NCBI GenBank assembly: GCA_900314925.1
Contig: OMXC01000009.1
Location: 62,001-126,000 of the forward strand
Source of the DNA: an uncultured Bacteroidales bacterium
GTDB taxonomy: Bacteria > Bacteroidota > Bacteroidia > Bacteroidales > P3
Direction of reading: 5' to 3'
Length of the DNA: 64,000 bases
This document shows positions 19,701-27,079 of this stretch, piece by piece. A program made the translations under genes and the position numbers. Within the stretch, counting starts at the first letter, position 1. Each line of letters starts with the position of its first letter. Under the pieces are notes generated by a model. The model saw only the letters and a program-made list of their open reading frames with translations, was not told the origin of the DNA and did not search any database.

Positions 19701-20175
19701 GGTCCACCACCTCCCACATGTCGCTGTGTTCACCTCGACGCAGGTGCAAGGTGTTTGCTGTCAGCGTGCTGCTGCCCACTACCTTCTCGCTCAGCGCCTC
19801 GGGGTAGCTCACCACCACCACCGGCTCGCCGCCGCTCATGGCTTTCAGCACCTCGCTGCGCATCAGCACGTTGGCATTCTCGGTCTGCTCGGCGTCATAG
19901 GAGTATGCCTTGCGGTAGCTTGTTGGGAAGAGCATCACCTGCTGCCCGTCGGGCAGCAGCGCTTCGAGGTCGTTGCCTATGTAGTAGGCGTCGTCCTTGG
20001 TGGGTGCCACAACCAGCTGGTTGACAGTGGGCTTCTTGACAGCGAGGGCTGCCGTCACCACAGCGGGCAGCGACCCCGTCAGGCCGTCGACGTGCAGGCG
20101 CGCCCCGCGCCCGTCGAGCTTGGCGGCAAGGGCGGCGACAAGCGCGCTGTCGGCATATAGTTCGTTCAGTATCAT
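16744..20175 (-). CDS. mfd: Transcription-repair coupling factor
   Basis: An ATP-dependent translocase that removes stalled RNA polymerase at lesions and recruits UvrA. It has 1143 residues, full length. The order is: N-terminal UvrB-like domains (binding UvrA), the CarD-like RNA polymerase interaction domain (GDFVTHIDYGVGRFSGLEKV, near residue 475), a superfamily 2 helicase with Walker A (GDVGFGKTEVAIRAAF) and a DEEQ box (IIDEEQKFGV), RecG-like motifs (TATPIPRTLQFSLMGARDLS; QMRGRVGRS), and a C-terminal TRCF domain. The start codon CAT (plus strand) is at 20173-20175. It converges on the LRR gene. The repair partner uvrA is in the same window, but on the other strand and in another operon. 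Confidence 0.97.
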   Translation of the reverse strand: MILNELYADSALVAALAAKLDGRGARLHVDGLTGSLPAVVTAALAVKKPTVNQLVVAPTKDDAYYIGNDLEALLPDGQQVMLFPTSYRKAYSYDAEQTENANVLMRSEVLKAMSGGEPVVVVSYPEALSEKVVGSSTLTANTLHLRRGEHSDMWEVVDRLQEMGFEREDFVVEPGQYAVRGGIVDVFSYASDLPYRVEFFDDSVDSLRTYDAATQLSVKQLDKVDIVPRMDNMSDAQKVPERRVTLLEYFSGSDIVWCQSLLQVAQRVDALHDETRKAYDARLADTAHPIAGTLPKPDEMSATANEFLHKLLEFNIVEYGNSHYFSNEERLTTVSEPQPVFNKQFDMLMANLRQRADEGYRLIITVGNESQEKRLQKVLSEQGSGTGDAKQDGNLLDTGHLTLTTFNLSHGFVDHSERVLCYTDHEIFERYHKYTVKSLSAAHEAMTLKELFELKPGDFVTHIDYGVGRFSGLEKVTTNGKSQELIRLVYKNNDVLYISIHGLHKISRYVGREGETPTLNRLGSNTWQVLKQKTKRQVKDIAKDLIALYAKRKASHGFAFSADGYLQEQLEASFIYEDTPDQLKATVAVKHDMEEQAPMDRLVCGDVGFGKTEVAIRAAFKACCDSKQVAVLVPSTVLAFQHYNTFCQRLKDMPVRVDYINRFRTTKERNQIIKDLADGKIDILIGTHAILNKDLKFKDLGLFIIDEEQKFGVSAKEKLKQMKVGVDCLTLTATPIPRTLQFSLMGARDLSVIQTPPPNRQPIETELSDFSEELIRDAIMYEMNRGGQTFFISNRVENLPEMAGLVQRLVPDARVAMAHGRMDGKEAEETLMHFLEGDIDVLVATSIVENGLDIPNANTMIINNAHQFGLSDLHQMRGRVGRSNRKAFCYLLIPSYMTLTPDAQRRLKAIEEFSTIGSGFNIAMRDLDIRGAGNILGAEQSGFISEVGYDMYHKILNEAIEELKESDFRELFAAEAEEKQEYVRECTIETDLEVLLPDDYVTSVSERLLLYKELNDIGVDGDAGANVTNVEEELAAYRSRLEDRFGPVPPCVDELISTITLRRMAKAFGIEKLILKQDRMVCHLVSNQQSPFYQSPNFAKLIHYIQANPRRASLKETPERLSLSIANVKTIAAALEQLRLLSA

Positions 20176-20230
20176 TCAATGCACGCATTATCAGGCGACA
20201 ACGCCTGCTGCCGCCTGTTTGTTTCCGCCT

Positions 20231-20239
20231 GCAAAGATA
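20231..20239 (-). promoter_or_regulatory. Possible -7 box for mfd
   Basis: GCAAAGATA on the plus strand reads TATCTTTGC toward mfd, 56 bp before its start. No TTG is found at the usual 19-bp distance, so the call is tentative. Confidence 0.5.
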
Positions 20240-20343
20240 CGCAAAAAAACCGAAACGCCGTGTATGAAATTATGTATTCCCTATATATTTATCCATCGGC
20301 CGAGCCCTCGGCACCCCTCTGTTCCTCTGATGTTTCCACCTCA

Positions 20344-20423
20344 TTTCAACGATACATCAACGATACATCAACGATACATCAACGATGCATATCGTCGAAA
20401 TATCGTCGAAGTATCGTTGAAAT
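20344..20423. repeat. Palindromic array of 11-bp units between mfd and porX
   Basis: CAACGATACAT-type units lie at 20347-20357, 20358-20368, 20369-20379 and 20380-20390. ATCGTCGAAAT-type units in the opposite sense are at 20391-20401, 20402-20412 and 20413-20423. TTTCAACGATAC (20344-20355) is the exact reverse complement of GTATCGTTGAAA (20411-20422). The rest of the divergent gap 20176-20523 holds the mfd -7 box and no recognisable porX promoter. Confidence 0.85.
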
Positions 20424-20523
20424 TCCGTTGTTAGTGTCTGTCTGCATGGTGGTAAAAATGATGGCTTCGCGGCACAATAATAGCGGCGGTTTGTCGTTAT
20501 AAGAAGGAAAAACTGCCAGAACC

Positions 20524-22077
20524 ATGAACATCACCATTCTTTGGGCCGACGACGAGATTGAACTGTTGAAGCCTCATATACTGTTTCTTAAGGAGAAGGG
20601 CTACGATGTGGTGCCTGTATGCTCGGGACGCGACGCGATAGACGAGATAGAGGCCTCGGTGCCCGACCTGGTGTTCCTCGATGAGCAGATGCCCGGCCTC
20701 AGCGGCATTGACACTCTGAAGGTTATCAAGGAGCGCTGGCCGCAGCTGCCGGTGGTGATGATCACCAAGAGCGAGGAGGAGCATATCATGGAGGATGCCC
20801 TCGGCGGCAAGATTTCCGACTACCTCATCAAGCCTGTCAATCCGAGCCAGATACTGCTCACGGTGAAGAAACACACCGAGATGCGTCGCCTGCAGAGCGA
20901 GCACTCGACGATGAACTACCAGCAGCAGTTCCGTGAGATTGGCATGCAGCTCGGCGGCCGGATGAGCCACGAGGAGTGGGTGGAGATGTACAAGAAGCTT
21001 GTATACTGGGAGATAGAGCTCGCCGGCACCGACGACCCGTCGATTCACGAGATATTCATGTCGCAGAAGGAGGAGGCCAACCGGCAGTATTGCCGCTTCT
21101 ACGAGGAGCACTACCGCGACTGGCTCGGCGGGGTGGGAGAGAAGCCGGTGATGAGCACTACGGTGCTTAAAGAGAGGCTCTTCCCGCTGCTCAAGGAGGA
21201 ACGCCCCACTTTCCTCATCGTCATCGACAATTTCCGCTACGACCAGTGGAAGTTCGTGCAGCCGCTCATAGAGCAGAACTTCCGCGTGGAACGCGACGAC
21301 ATCTACTACACCATCCTGCCCACGACCACCCAGTTTGCCCGCAACGCTATGTTCGCGGGCTTGATGCCCAGCGAGATAGAGCGCAAATACCCGCAGTATT
21401 GGGTAAACGAGGATGAGGAGGGCTACAAGAACCAGTACGAGAACGAACTGCTCGACGAGCAGCTGCGCCGCCACGGGCTCGGCATCAAGCACACCTACAA
21501 CAAGGTGCTTAACGCGCAGTACGGCAAGCGACTCGTCGACCGCCTGCCAGAGTTGATGCAATCGCCGCTTAACGTTATTATATACAATTTTATAGACATG
21601 CTGAGCCACGCGCGTACCGACAGCGATATTGTGCGCGAGCTGGCCGAGGACGAGAAGGCCTACCGCTCGCTGACGCTCTCGTGGCTCGAGCACTCGCCGC
21701 TGATGGAGATGCTGCAGGCGCTGGCAGAGAAGGACGTCAACGTCATCATCACCACCGACCACGGCTCGGTGCGCATCGACCGCCCCGTGCGCGTCAAGGG
21801 CGACCGCGGCGTGAGCGTCAACCTGCGCTACAAGCAGGGGCGTCTGCTCGACTACAACCCCAAGGAAGTCTTTGAGGTTAAGGACCCTGCGTCGATTTTC
21901 CTGCCGCGCCGTCACGTCACCTCGCCTTATATCTTCTGCCACGAAAACGACTTCTTCGCCTATCCGAACAACTACAATGAATATGTGAAATATTACACGT
22001 CGACGTTCCAGCACGGCGGCATCTCGATGGAGGAGACGCTCGTGCCGTTCGTCGTCATGCGCCCGAAAAATCAATAA
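20524..22077 (+). CDS. porX: PorX-type response regulator with PglZ domain
   Basis: 517 residues, nearly the same length as the Porphyromonas PorX regulator that controls T9SS gene expression and gliding/virulence. Residues 1-120 form a receiver domain: acidic pocket ADDE (D9-D10), phospho-acceptor D53 in VFLDEQMPG, switch Thr in VVMITKS, and Lys in DYLIKPVNP. The remainder is a PglZ/alkaline-phosphatase-like domain with metal-ligand motifs (TFLIVIDNFRYDQW, TTTQFARNAMFAGLMPSEI, FIDMLSHAR, ITTDHGSVRI). In the family this domain has nucleotide or oligonucleotide phosphodiesterase activity. No histidine kinase (PorY) is in the window. glmM follows after 11 bp, so the two are probably co-transcribed. 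Confidence 0.9.
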   Translation: MNITILWADDEIELLKPHILFLKEKGYDVVPVCSGRDAIDEIEASVPDLVFLDEQMPGLSGIDTLKVIKERWPQLPVVMITKSEEEHIMEDALGGKISDYLIKPVNPSQILLTVKKHTEMRRLQSEHSTMNYQQQFREIGMQLGGRMSHEEWVEMYKKLVYWEIELAGTDDPSIHEIFMSQKEEANRQYCRFYEEHYRDWLGGVGEKPVMSTTVLKERLFPLLKEERPTFLIVIDNFRYDQWKFVQPLIEQNFRVERDDIYYTILPTTTQFARNAMFAGLMPSEIERKYPQYWVNEDEEGYKNQYENELLDEQLRRHGLGIKHTYNKVLNAQYGKRLVDRLPELMQSPLNVIIYNFIDMLSHARTDSDIVRELAEDEKAYRSLTLSWLEHSPLMEMLQALAEKDVNVIITTDHGSVRIDRPVRVKGDRGVSVNLRYKQGRLLDYNPKEVFEVKDPASIFLPRRHVTSPYIFCHENDFFAYPNNYNEYVKYYTSTFQHGGISMEETLVPFVVMRPKNQ

Positions 22078-22088
22078 ACAATAACGAT

Positions 22089-23474
22089 ATGAGTCTGATA
22101 AAGAGTATTTCAGGAATCCGCGGCACCATAGGCGGTGTCGCCGGCGAGGGCCTCAGCCCCATTGATGTTGTCAAGTTCACGTCGGCTTTCGCCACCTTCC
22201 TGCAGAAACAGAACGGCGGCAAGCGCCTGCGCCTGGCTGTGGGTCGCGACGCGCGCCTCAGCGGCGCTATGGTCGACCGCCTCGTTGTCGGCACCCTTCA
22301 GGGTATGGGCATCGACGTCCTTGAGACAGGCCTCAGCACCACGCCGACCACCGAGATGACCGTTATCGACGCCCATTGCGACGGCGGCATCATCATCACC
22401 GCCAGCCACAACCCCAAGCATTGGAACGCCCTTAAGTTGCTCAATGCCAAAGGCGAATTCATCAACGACGCCGAGGGCAAGGAGGTCTTGCGCCTGGCCG
22501 AGAGCGGCGAAGTGCGCTACGCCGAGGTCGACGACCTGGGACACGTCACCGTCGAGGAGGACAGGATCGACCGTCACATACAGCGCGTCCTCGCCCTGCC
22601 GCTCGTTGACCGCGAGGCCATCGCCAAAGCCGACTTCAAGGTGGCCGTTGACGCCGTCAACTCGACCGGCGGTTTGGCTATACCGCGACTGCTGCGCGCC
22701 CTGGGTGTGAAGCGTGTCGTGGAGCTCAACTGTGAGCCGACAGGCCATTTCGCCCACAATCCTGAGCCTATACCGCAGAACCTCACCCAGATAGCAGATG
22801 CTGTGGCGCACGAGAAATGCGACCTCGGCATTGTCGTTGACCCCGATGTCGACCGCCTCGCGCTGGTGTGCGAAACCGGTGAGATGTTCGGTGAGGAGTA
22901 CACGCTGGTCAGCGTGGCCGACTATGTGCTGCAGCACACTCCCGGCAACACCGTGAGCAACCTCTCGTCGAGCCGCGCCCTGCGCGACGTCACACGCCGC
23001 TATGCCGGCTGCTCCTATGCCGCCTCGGCGGTGGGCGAAGTCAATGTCACCACCCTCATGAAGGCCACCAACGCCATTATCGGCGGTGAAGGCAACGGCG
23101 GTGTCATCTATCCCGAGTTGCACTATGGGCGCGACGCCCTCGTAGGCGTGGCCCTCTTCCTCACGCTTCTTGCCAAGAAAGGTATGAAGGTGAGTGAGTT
23201 GAGACGCACTTACCCCGAGTATGTCATCTCGAAGAACCGCAAGGACCTCACCCCCGACATGGATGTGGACGCCCTGCTGGCCAAGGTCGCGGCGCTGTAC
23301 AAGAGCCAGAGTGGCAGCGAGGTGAGTACCGTCGACGGCGTTAAGATCGACTTTGAGGATGGCTGGGTGCACCTGCGCAAGAGCAACACCGAGCCCATCA
23401 TACGCATCTACAGCGAGGCTGCCACCGAGGAGCGTGCCAACGAGCTCGCCCGTCAGGTGATGGAGCAGATATGA
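22089..23474 (+). CDS. glmM: Phosphoglucosamine mutase
   Basis: Interconverts glucosamine-6-phosphate and glucosamine-1-phosphate on the route to UDP-GlcNAc. It has 461 residues. The opening SGIRGTIGG is the usual N-terminus. The active-site serine is in ITASHNPKHWNALKLLN, the metal loop is DPDVDRLALV, the sugar-binding loop is GGEGNGGVI, and the phosphate-binding C-terminal motif is RKSNTEPIIRIYSEA. PGM/PMM family members overlap in substrate; GlmM is favoured by the sequence pattern and by peptidoglycan genes elsewhere in the window. It is transcribed with porX and followed by a terminator. Confidence 0.9.
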   Translation: MSLIKSISGIRGTIGGVAGEGLSPIDVVKFTSAFATFLQKQNGGKRLRLAVGRDARLSGAMVDRLVVGTLQGMGIDVLETGLSTTPTTEMTVIDAHCDGGIIITASHNPKHWNALKLLNAKGEFINDAEGKEVLRLAESGEVRYAEVDDLGHVTVEEDRIDRHIQRVLALPLVDREAIAKADFKVAVDAVNSTGGLAIPRLLRALGVKRVVELNCEPTGHFAHNPEPIPQNLTQIADAVAHEKCDLGIVVDPDVDRLALVCETGEMFGEEYTLVSVADYVLQHTPGNTVSNLSSSRALRDVTRRYAGCSYAASAVGEVNVTTLMKATNAIIGGEGNGGVIYPELHYGRDALVGVALFLTLLAKKGMKVSELRRTYPEYVISKNRKDLTPDMDVDALLAKVAALYKSQSGSEVSTVDGVKIDFEDGWVHLRKSNTEPIIRIYSEAATEERANELARQVMEQI

Positions 23475-23499
23475 TCCAACCCCGCCGGATAGAATGATT

Positions 23500-23533
23500 A
23501 AAGGGAGCTGCAATGATGCGGCTCCCTTTGCGT
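23500..23533. terminator. Shared terminator between glmM and the DksA-like gene
   Basis: AAAGGGAGC (23500-23508) pairs with GCTCCCTTT (23521-23529). The convergent genes end on both sides and A/T-rich flanks occur both ways. Confidence 0.75.
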
Positions 23534-23554
23534 TATTAAGAGATTTGAAGGTTC

Positions 23555-23959
23555 TTAGCGACGTTTCTTGCTGGCCTCCTTGGCCTCGACGGTCATGGTG
23601 GCGTGGGGGACGATGCGCAGGCGCTCTTTGGGGATGAGTTTGCCCGTTGCCTGGCAGATGCCGTAGGTGCCGTTCTCGATGCGTATGAGGGCGGCGCGGA
23701 GGTCGCGGATGAACTTCTGCTGGCGCGCGGCGAGCTTCTGGTTCTCCTCTTTCAGCAGCACGTTGCTGCCCTCCTCGAGGGTCTTGAAGGTGGGGGCGGT
23801 ATCGCTGGCTTCGTTTTCGTTGCCGGCAACGGCCTGCTGCAGCATCTCGAGGTCTTTCTCGGCTTTGGCTATCTTTTCGAGTATCAACTCTTTGAATTCC
23901 TGTAACTCCTCTGCGGAGTAACGGTTTTTCTCTACTGTAGGTGCTACTTTCTTTGCCAT
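23555..23959 (-). CDS. TraR/DksA-family protein with a degenerate zinc finger
   Basis: 134 residues from the ATG at 23959 (MAKKVAPTVEKNRYSAEELQEF), chosen over an upstream in-frame ATG because GAAAGGAT lies just before it and homologues begin MAKK as I recall. The long coiled-coil region (residues ~15-85) matches DksA, which inserts into the RNA polymerase secondary channel and modulates the stringent response. The C-terminal finger reads YGICQATGKLIPKERLRIVPHA, so only one Cys of the usual four remains. A lysine-rich tail follows (KEASKKRR). A TACTTTTGC box (reverse of 23979-23987) sits about 20 bp upstream. In other Bacteroidales such a gene often sits beside ileS; here it does not. Confidence 0.85.
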   Translation of the reverse strand: MAKKVAPTVEKNRYSAEELQEFKELILEKIAKAEKDLEMLQQAVAGNENEASDTAPTFKTLEEGSNVLLKEENQKLAARQQKFIRDLRAALIRIENGTYGICQATGKLIPKERLRIVPHATMTVEAKEASKKRR

Positions 23960-24026
23960 AATCAATCCTTTCTTTTGTGCAAAAGTATATATATTTTCCG
24001 ATATGGGGTTGCGAAAAGTATCAACA

Positions 24027-24560
24027 CTATTTGTTAGTATCGCTGAGGTAAAGGTCAATCAGGCCGTTAGGAGCTGTGATGTAGATGGTTTTATTTGTGC
24101 GGTCGACGTTGTCGATGACCTCGTCGATGACCGGAATGAGTATCTCTGTGCCGTTTTTCATGACCTGGAAGAGTGGCTGTGCGGGGTATTCGATGACCTG
24201 CTCGATGGTGCCTATGTCGCCGTGCTGGCTGTCTACGACGCGGAATCCCACCACTTCGTGGAAGTAGAAGCGGTTGCCGTCAAGCTTCGGCAGCAGGTCG
24301 AGGGGCAGGTATAGTTCGTGTCCCACGAGTGCGCCGGCCTGCTCGGGGGTGAGGTCCTCGAAGGTGGCTACGGCTTTGTTGCCGTTGATGTTGTCTATGT
24401 GGAAGAAGTGCGGCACGAGCTGGCCTTTGATTTCGACGAAGGCGGAGTCGAGGTCGAGGTAGTCGTCGGGGCTGTCGACGTCGAGGAAGAGTACCAGCTG
24501 GCCTTTGACGCCCCAGGGCTTGGTGATGCGTCCGAGGCAGTAACAATCGCTTATATTCAT
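24027..24560 (-). CDS. rimM: Ribosome maturation factor RimM
   Basis: Assists late 30S assembly by binding S19 and 16S rRNA. 177 residues, normal length. The N-terminal RimM domain carries CYCLGRITKPWGVKGQLVLFLD, and the C-terminal PRC-barrel domain has FHEVVGFRVVDSQHGDIGTIEQVIEYPAQPLFQV and the ending LIPVIDEVIDNVDRTNKTIYITAPNGLIDLYL, as in the family. It lies downstream of rpsP on the same strand, a classical ribosome-assembly pairing, with a hairpin in the 98-bp gap. Confidence 0.95.
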   Translation of the reverse strand: MNISDCYCLGRITKPWGVKGQLVLFLDVDSPDDYLDLDSAFVEIKGQLVPHFFHIDNINGNKAVATFEDLTPEQAGALVGHELYLPLDLLPKLDGNRFYFHEVVGFRVVDSQHGDIGTIEQVIEYPAQPLFQVMKNGTEILIPVIDEVIDNVDRTNKTIYITAPNGLIDLYLSDTNK

Positions 24561-24600
24561 GCCCCATTAACGCGTGCGCGTCTTTTTTATTGTTGCCGGA

Positions 24601-24638
24601 TAAAAAATAAGGCTTCCTGTTGTGTGACAGGAAGCCTT
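24601..24638 (-). terminator. Terminator or attenuating hairpin between rpsP and rimM
   Basis: AAGGCTTCCTGT (24609-24620) pairs with ACAGGAAGCCTT (24627-24638), 12 bp perfect. Read on the minus strand it is followed by ATTTTTTA, so it lowers or ends rpsP transcription before rimM. Confidence 0.85.
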
Positions 24639-24658
24639 GTGCTTAGGTGATTCAAGTC

Positions 24659-25216
24659 TTAAGCCTCGGCGGGAGCCTCTTCGGCGGCGGGGGCGTCGCC
24701 CTCGGCGTTCTCGGCGGCTTCGGCAGCGGCCTTGGCGGCAGCTTCAGCCTCGGCGGCAGCCTGACGCTTGGCGGCGACGGCGGCGGCCTTCTGCTCGTTG
24801 GCTTTCTTCTCGGCCTCGAGACGAGCCTTGCGGGTGTTGCGGGCGTCGTTCTCGACGTCGCTGCGCTTGCTGTTTATCTTGGCCTCTTTGGCCTGCATCC
24901 ACTCGTTGAAGCGGACGTCGGCCTGCTCCTGGCTGATGGCACCTTTCTCGACGCCAATCTGGAGGTGGCGGCGGAGGAGGACACCCTTGTAGGAGAGTAT
25001 GCGACGTGCGGTGTCGCTGGGTTGGGCGCCATTCTTGACCCATTCGACAGCACGGTCGAAGTTGAGGTCGATGGTGGCGGGGTTGGTCAGCGGATTGTAG
25101 GTGCCAAGCTTCTCGATAAATTTACCATCGCGAGGTGCACGACCATCCGCAACAACGATATGGTAGAAAGGCTGGTTCTTTTTACCATGGCGCTGAAGTC
25201 TAATTCTTGCTGGCAT
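24659..25216 (-). CDS. rpsP: 30S ribosomal protein S16 with a long Ala/Glu-rich tail
   Basis: Structural protein of the 30S body. The S16 core is residues 1-85 (MPARIRLQRHGKKNQPFYHIVVADGRAPRDGKFIEKLGTYNP), followed by a charged helical region (residues ~110-150, QAKEAKINSKRSDVENDARNTRKARLEAEKK) and a tail of Ala, Glu and Pro ending AEEAPAEA. 185 residues against about 80-90 in most bacteria; such extensions are known in Bacteroidota. A minus-strand TATCTTTGC (reverse of 25269-25277) lies 52 bp upstream and probably drives rpsP. Confidence 0.93.
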   Translation of the reverse strand: MPARIRLQRHGKKNQPFYHIVVADGRAPRDGKFIEKLGTYNPLTNPATIDLNFDRAVEWVKNGAQPSDTARRILSYKGVLLRRHLQIGVEKGAISQEQADVRFNEWMQAKEAKINSKRSDVENDARNTRKARLEAEKKANEQKAAAVAAKRQAAAEAEAAAKAAAEAAENAEGDAPAAEEAPAEA

Positions 25217-25394
25217 AATTGTTTGATTTTAAATTGTTTGTTGATAATTGTTGTTTTGTTAACAGATTGCAAAGATACAACTTTTTCCGAAACTGGAGAA
25301 ATTTTTTTTGATGAAATGTGTTTTTGTGGTGGTTCCGACCCGTAAGGCGGCAGTTTGGACTTAGGTGTTATGGGTCGGTTTTGCATGGGGTGTT

Positions 25395-25427
25395 GTAGCC
25401 GTTTAGTAGCCGTTTAGTAGCCGTTTA
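25395..25427. repeat. 11-bp tandem repeat (GTAGCCGTTTA x3)
   Basis: Units at 25395-25405, 25406-25416 and 25417-25427. Its reverse complement, TAAACGGCTAC, is nearly the unit of the array at 13708-13742, so the two belong to one family in opposite orientation. The divergent gap 25217-25589 otherwise holds only the rpsP and downstream-gene promoters. Confidence 0.85.
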
Positions 25428-25538
25428 GGACGGGTTTAGGTGTGGTTGATATTGTGAGGCGATGGAGCTGCGGGTCTTTTTTGTGGAGGTTGGATGGCGG
25501 GTCGGGATGGATTTGGTGGAGTGTGGTGGCGATTTTTT

Positions 25539-25569
25539 TTGTCAGGTCGGAAAAAATGTGTATCTTTGC
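25539..25569 (+). promoter_or_regulatory. Bacteroidales-type promoter for the secreted protein/uvrA run
   Basis: -33 TTG at 25539-25541, a 19-bp spacer, and TATCTTTGC at 25561-25569. The start codon is only 20 bp downstream. Confidence 0.8.
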
Positions 25570-25589
25570 ATTTTAAAATATTATGCTAT

Positions 25590-27062
25590 ATGAGAAAGAG
25601 TGTGTTGTTGTTCACGATGATATGCGTTGCCGTGTGTGGCCTGCAGGCCCAGCAGCGGATAGAGGTGCAGAAGAACCTTGAGGGCAAGAAGCTGGATGCC
25701 GCCTTTGTGCGCGAGGCTAAATACCTCGGGCAGTATGACGGGCTGTATTGCTTTGTCGGCGACGGCCACAAGCACCGCAAGCGTTTGGTGCTTGTGGACC
25801 ACAATATGGAGCCGCTGCGTGTGATGGAGCTCCCTGAGAGCAGCGCGAACTGCGATGTGATGGCCGGCAGCATCAGCGGCAACACGGTGAGCATGCTGCT
25901 TGTCGACAACGACCCGCGCGGCACGGCGCTGGTGTTCAGGGGCAGCTACGACCTCGACAGCATGCGTCCGGCGGATGGCGGCCGCGGCCTTGAGCTGCTG
26001 GATTCCGTCAGTTTCGGCCGCCACGACCGCTGCCTGGTGTGGGCCGGCACGTCGCCCAATGCGGTGCATAACGCCATGGTGCTCATCGTGGAGTATACGG
26101 AGCGCAAGCAGTATTCGGCCCACGCTGTGCTTTTCGACGCGCAGATGAGGGAGGTGTGGCACTATGACTACGCCATGGGTTCGATGAACGACCTGCATGT
26201 CACCGACGAGGGTTCTATAGTGACGCTCGGCTACGACCGCGAGGGCGAGGAGACGCATCTTGTGTTCAACATCATGGATTCGAAGCGCGGCGACACTTAC
26301 GACGCCGTCATCAAGTGCGACCCGATACGCGAGCTGAAGCTTGCCGGCGTGCTGGGCACGCATATCATGGCCGTCGGTTTGTTCAACCCGTGGGAGTCGA
26401 CCACGGGCGATGATGTGTGCGGCGGTGTCGTAGGCATGTCGTTCGACATGGATTCCGTGGTGCTCACGGGCTTTACGATGCGGCCTTTCCAGAACGAGGA
26501 CATCAATGTGCTGTACAACAAGAAGACCAAGAAGGTGCAGCGAGACCAGGAGGTGGATCTGGTGTCGGTAGTGGGCAGCGTGATGACCTCCGAGGGCGCT
26601 GTGGTCGCCGTGGGGCGCAACTTCCGTCGCGAGAATATCGAGGACAACGGGAGTGTGTCCTATTCCTTCCACCGCGTGGGTCTGCACCTGGTGTCGATAG
26701 ACACGCTGGGGCGTGTGCGCTGGGCGCGCAACGTGAGGCGCAACGACATGCAGAAGAAGCGCGACGAGATGCTCAATGTGTCGCTGATGTACAGCGACGG
26801 CCGCACATACATCGTCAAGTCGGAGCACGCCAAGTATCCGGCTATATACGACATCGCCAAGGATGCCAGGGAGTACCGTGTCGGCACCAAGGGCAACCTG
26901 GTGGCATACAGCATAGACGGCGCCGGCAATGTGGAGAAGGGTGTGCTTGAGAAGAAGACGCCTTACGCTTTCGTGCGCGGCATGGTGCGCGCCGACGGCG
27001 CCATGGCGCTGTACACGCAGGACGGCAGCCGCACGAGGCTGGTGGAGTTGAGGGTGAAATGA
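25590..27062 (+). CDS. Secreted protein of unknown function
   Basis: 490 residues from the ATG at 25590, which lies just after the promoter and begins a good Sec signal (MRKSVLLFTMICVAVCGLQAQ). The upstream in-frame start falls before the promoter and is rejected. The mature part is rich in short beta-strand patterns with regular turns (LVLVDHNMEPLRVMELPES, AVLFDAQMREVWHYDYAMG, VSIDTLGRVRWARNV), which suggests a beta-propeller or beta-sandwich. I see no catalytic motif. It is probably periplasmic or outer-membrane attached. Seventeen bases separate it from uvrA. Confidence 0.7.
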   Translation: MRKSVLLFTMICVAVCGLQAQQRIEVQKNLEGKKLDAAFVREAKYLGQYDGLYCFVGDGHKHRKRLVLVDHNMEPLRVMELPESSANCDVMAGSISGNTVSMLLVDNDPRGTALVFRGSYDLDSMRPADGGRGLELLDSVSFGRHDRCLVWAGTSPNAVHNAMVLIVEYTERKQYSAHAVLFDAQMREVWHYDYAMGSMNDLHVTDEGSIVTLGYDREGEETHLVFNIMDSKRGDTYDAVIKCDPIRELKLAGVLGTHIMAVGLFNPWESTTGDDVCGGVVGMSFDMDSVVLTGFTMRPFQNEDINVLYNKKTKKVQRDQEVDLVSVVGSVMTSEGAVVAVGRNFRRENIEDNGSVSYSFHRVGLHLVSIDTLGRVRWARNVRRNDMQKKRDEMLNVSLMYSDGRTYIVKSEHAKYPAIYDIAKDAREYRVGTKGNLVAYSIDGAGNVEKGVLEKKTPYAFVRGMVRADGAMALYTQDGSRTRLVELRVK

Positions 27063-27079
27063 CAAGCTGGCGGTGAGTT

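Noticed and set aside
24647..25345. 232-codon plus-strand frame opposite rpsP
   Set aside because: Gly/Leu-rich complement of the Ala/Glu-rich S16 tail.
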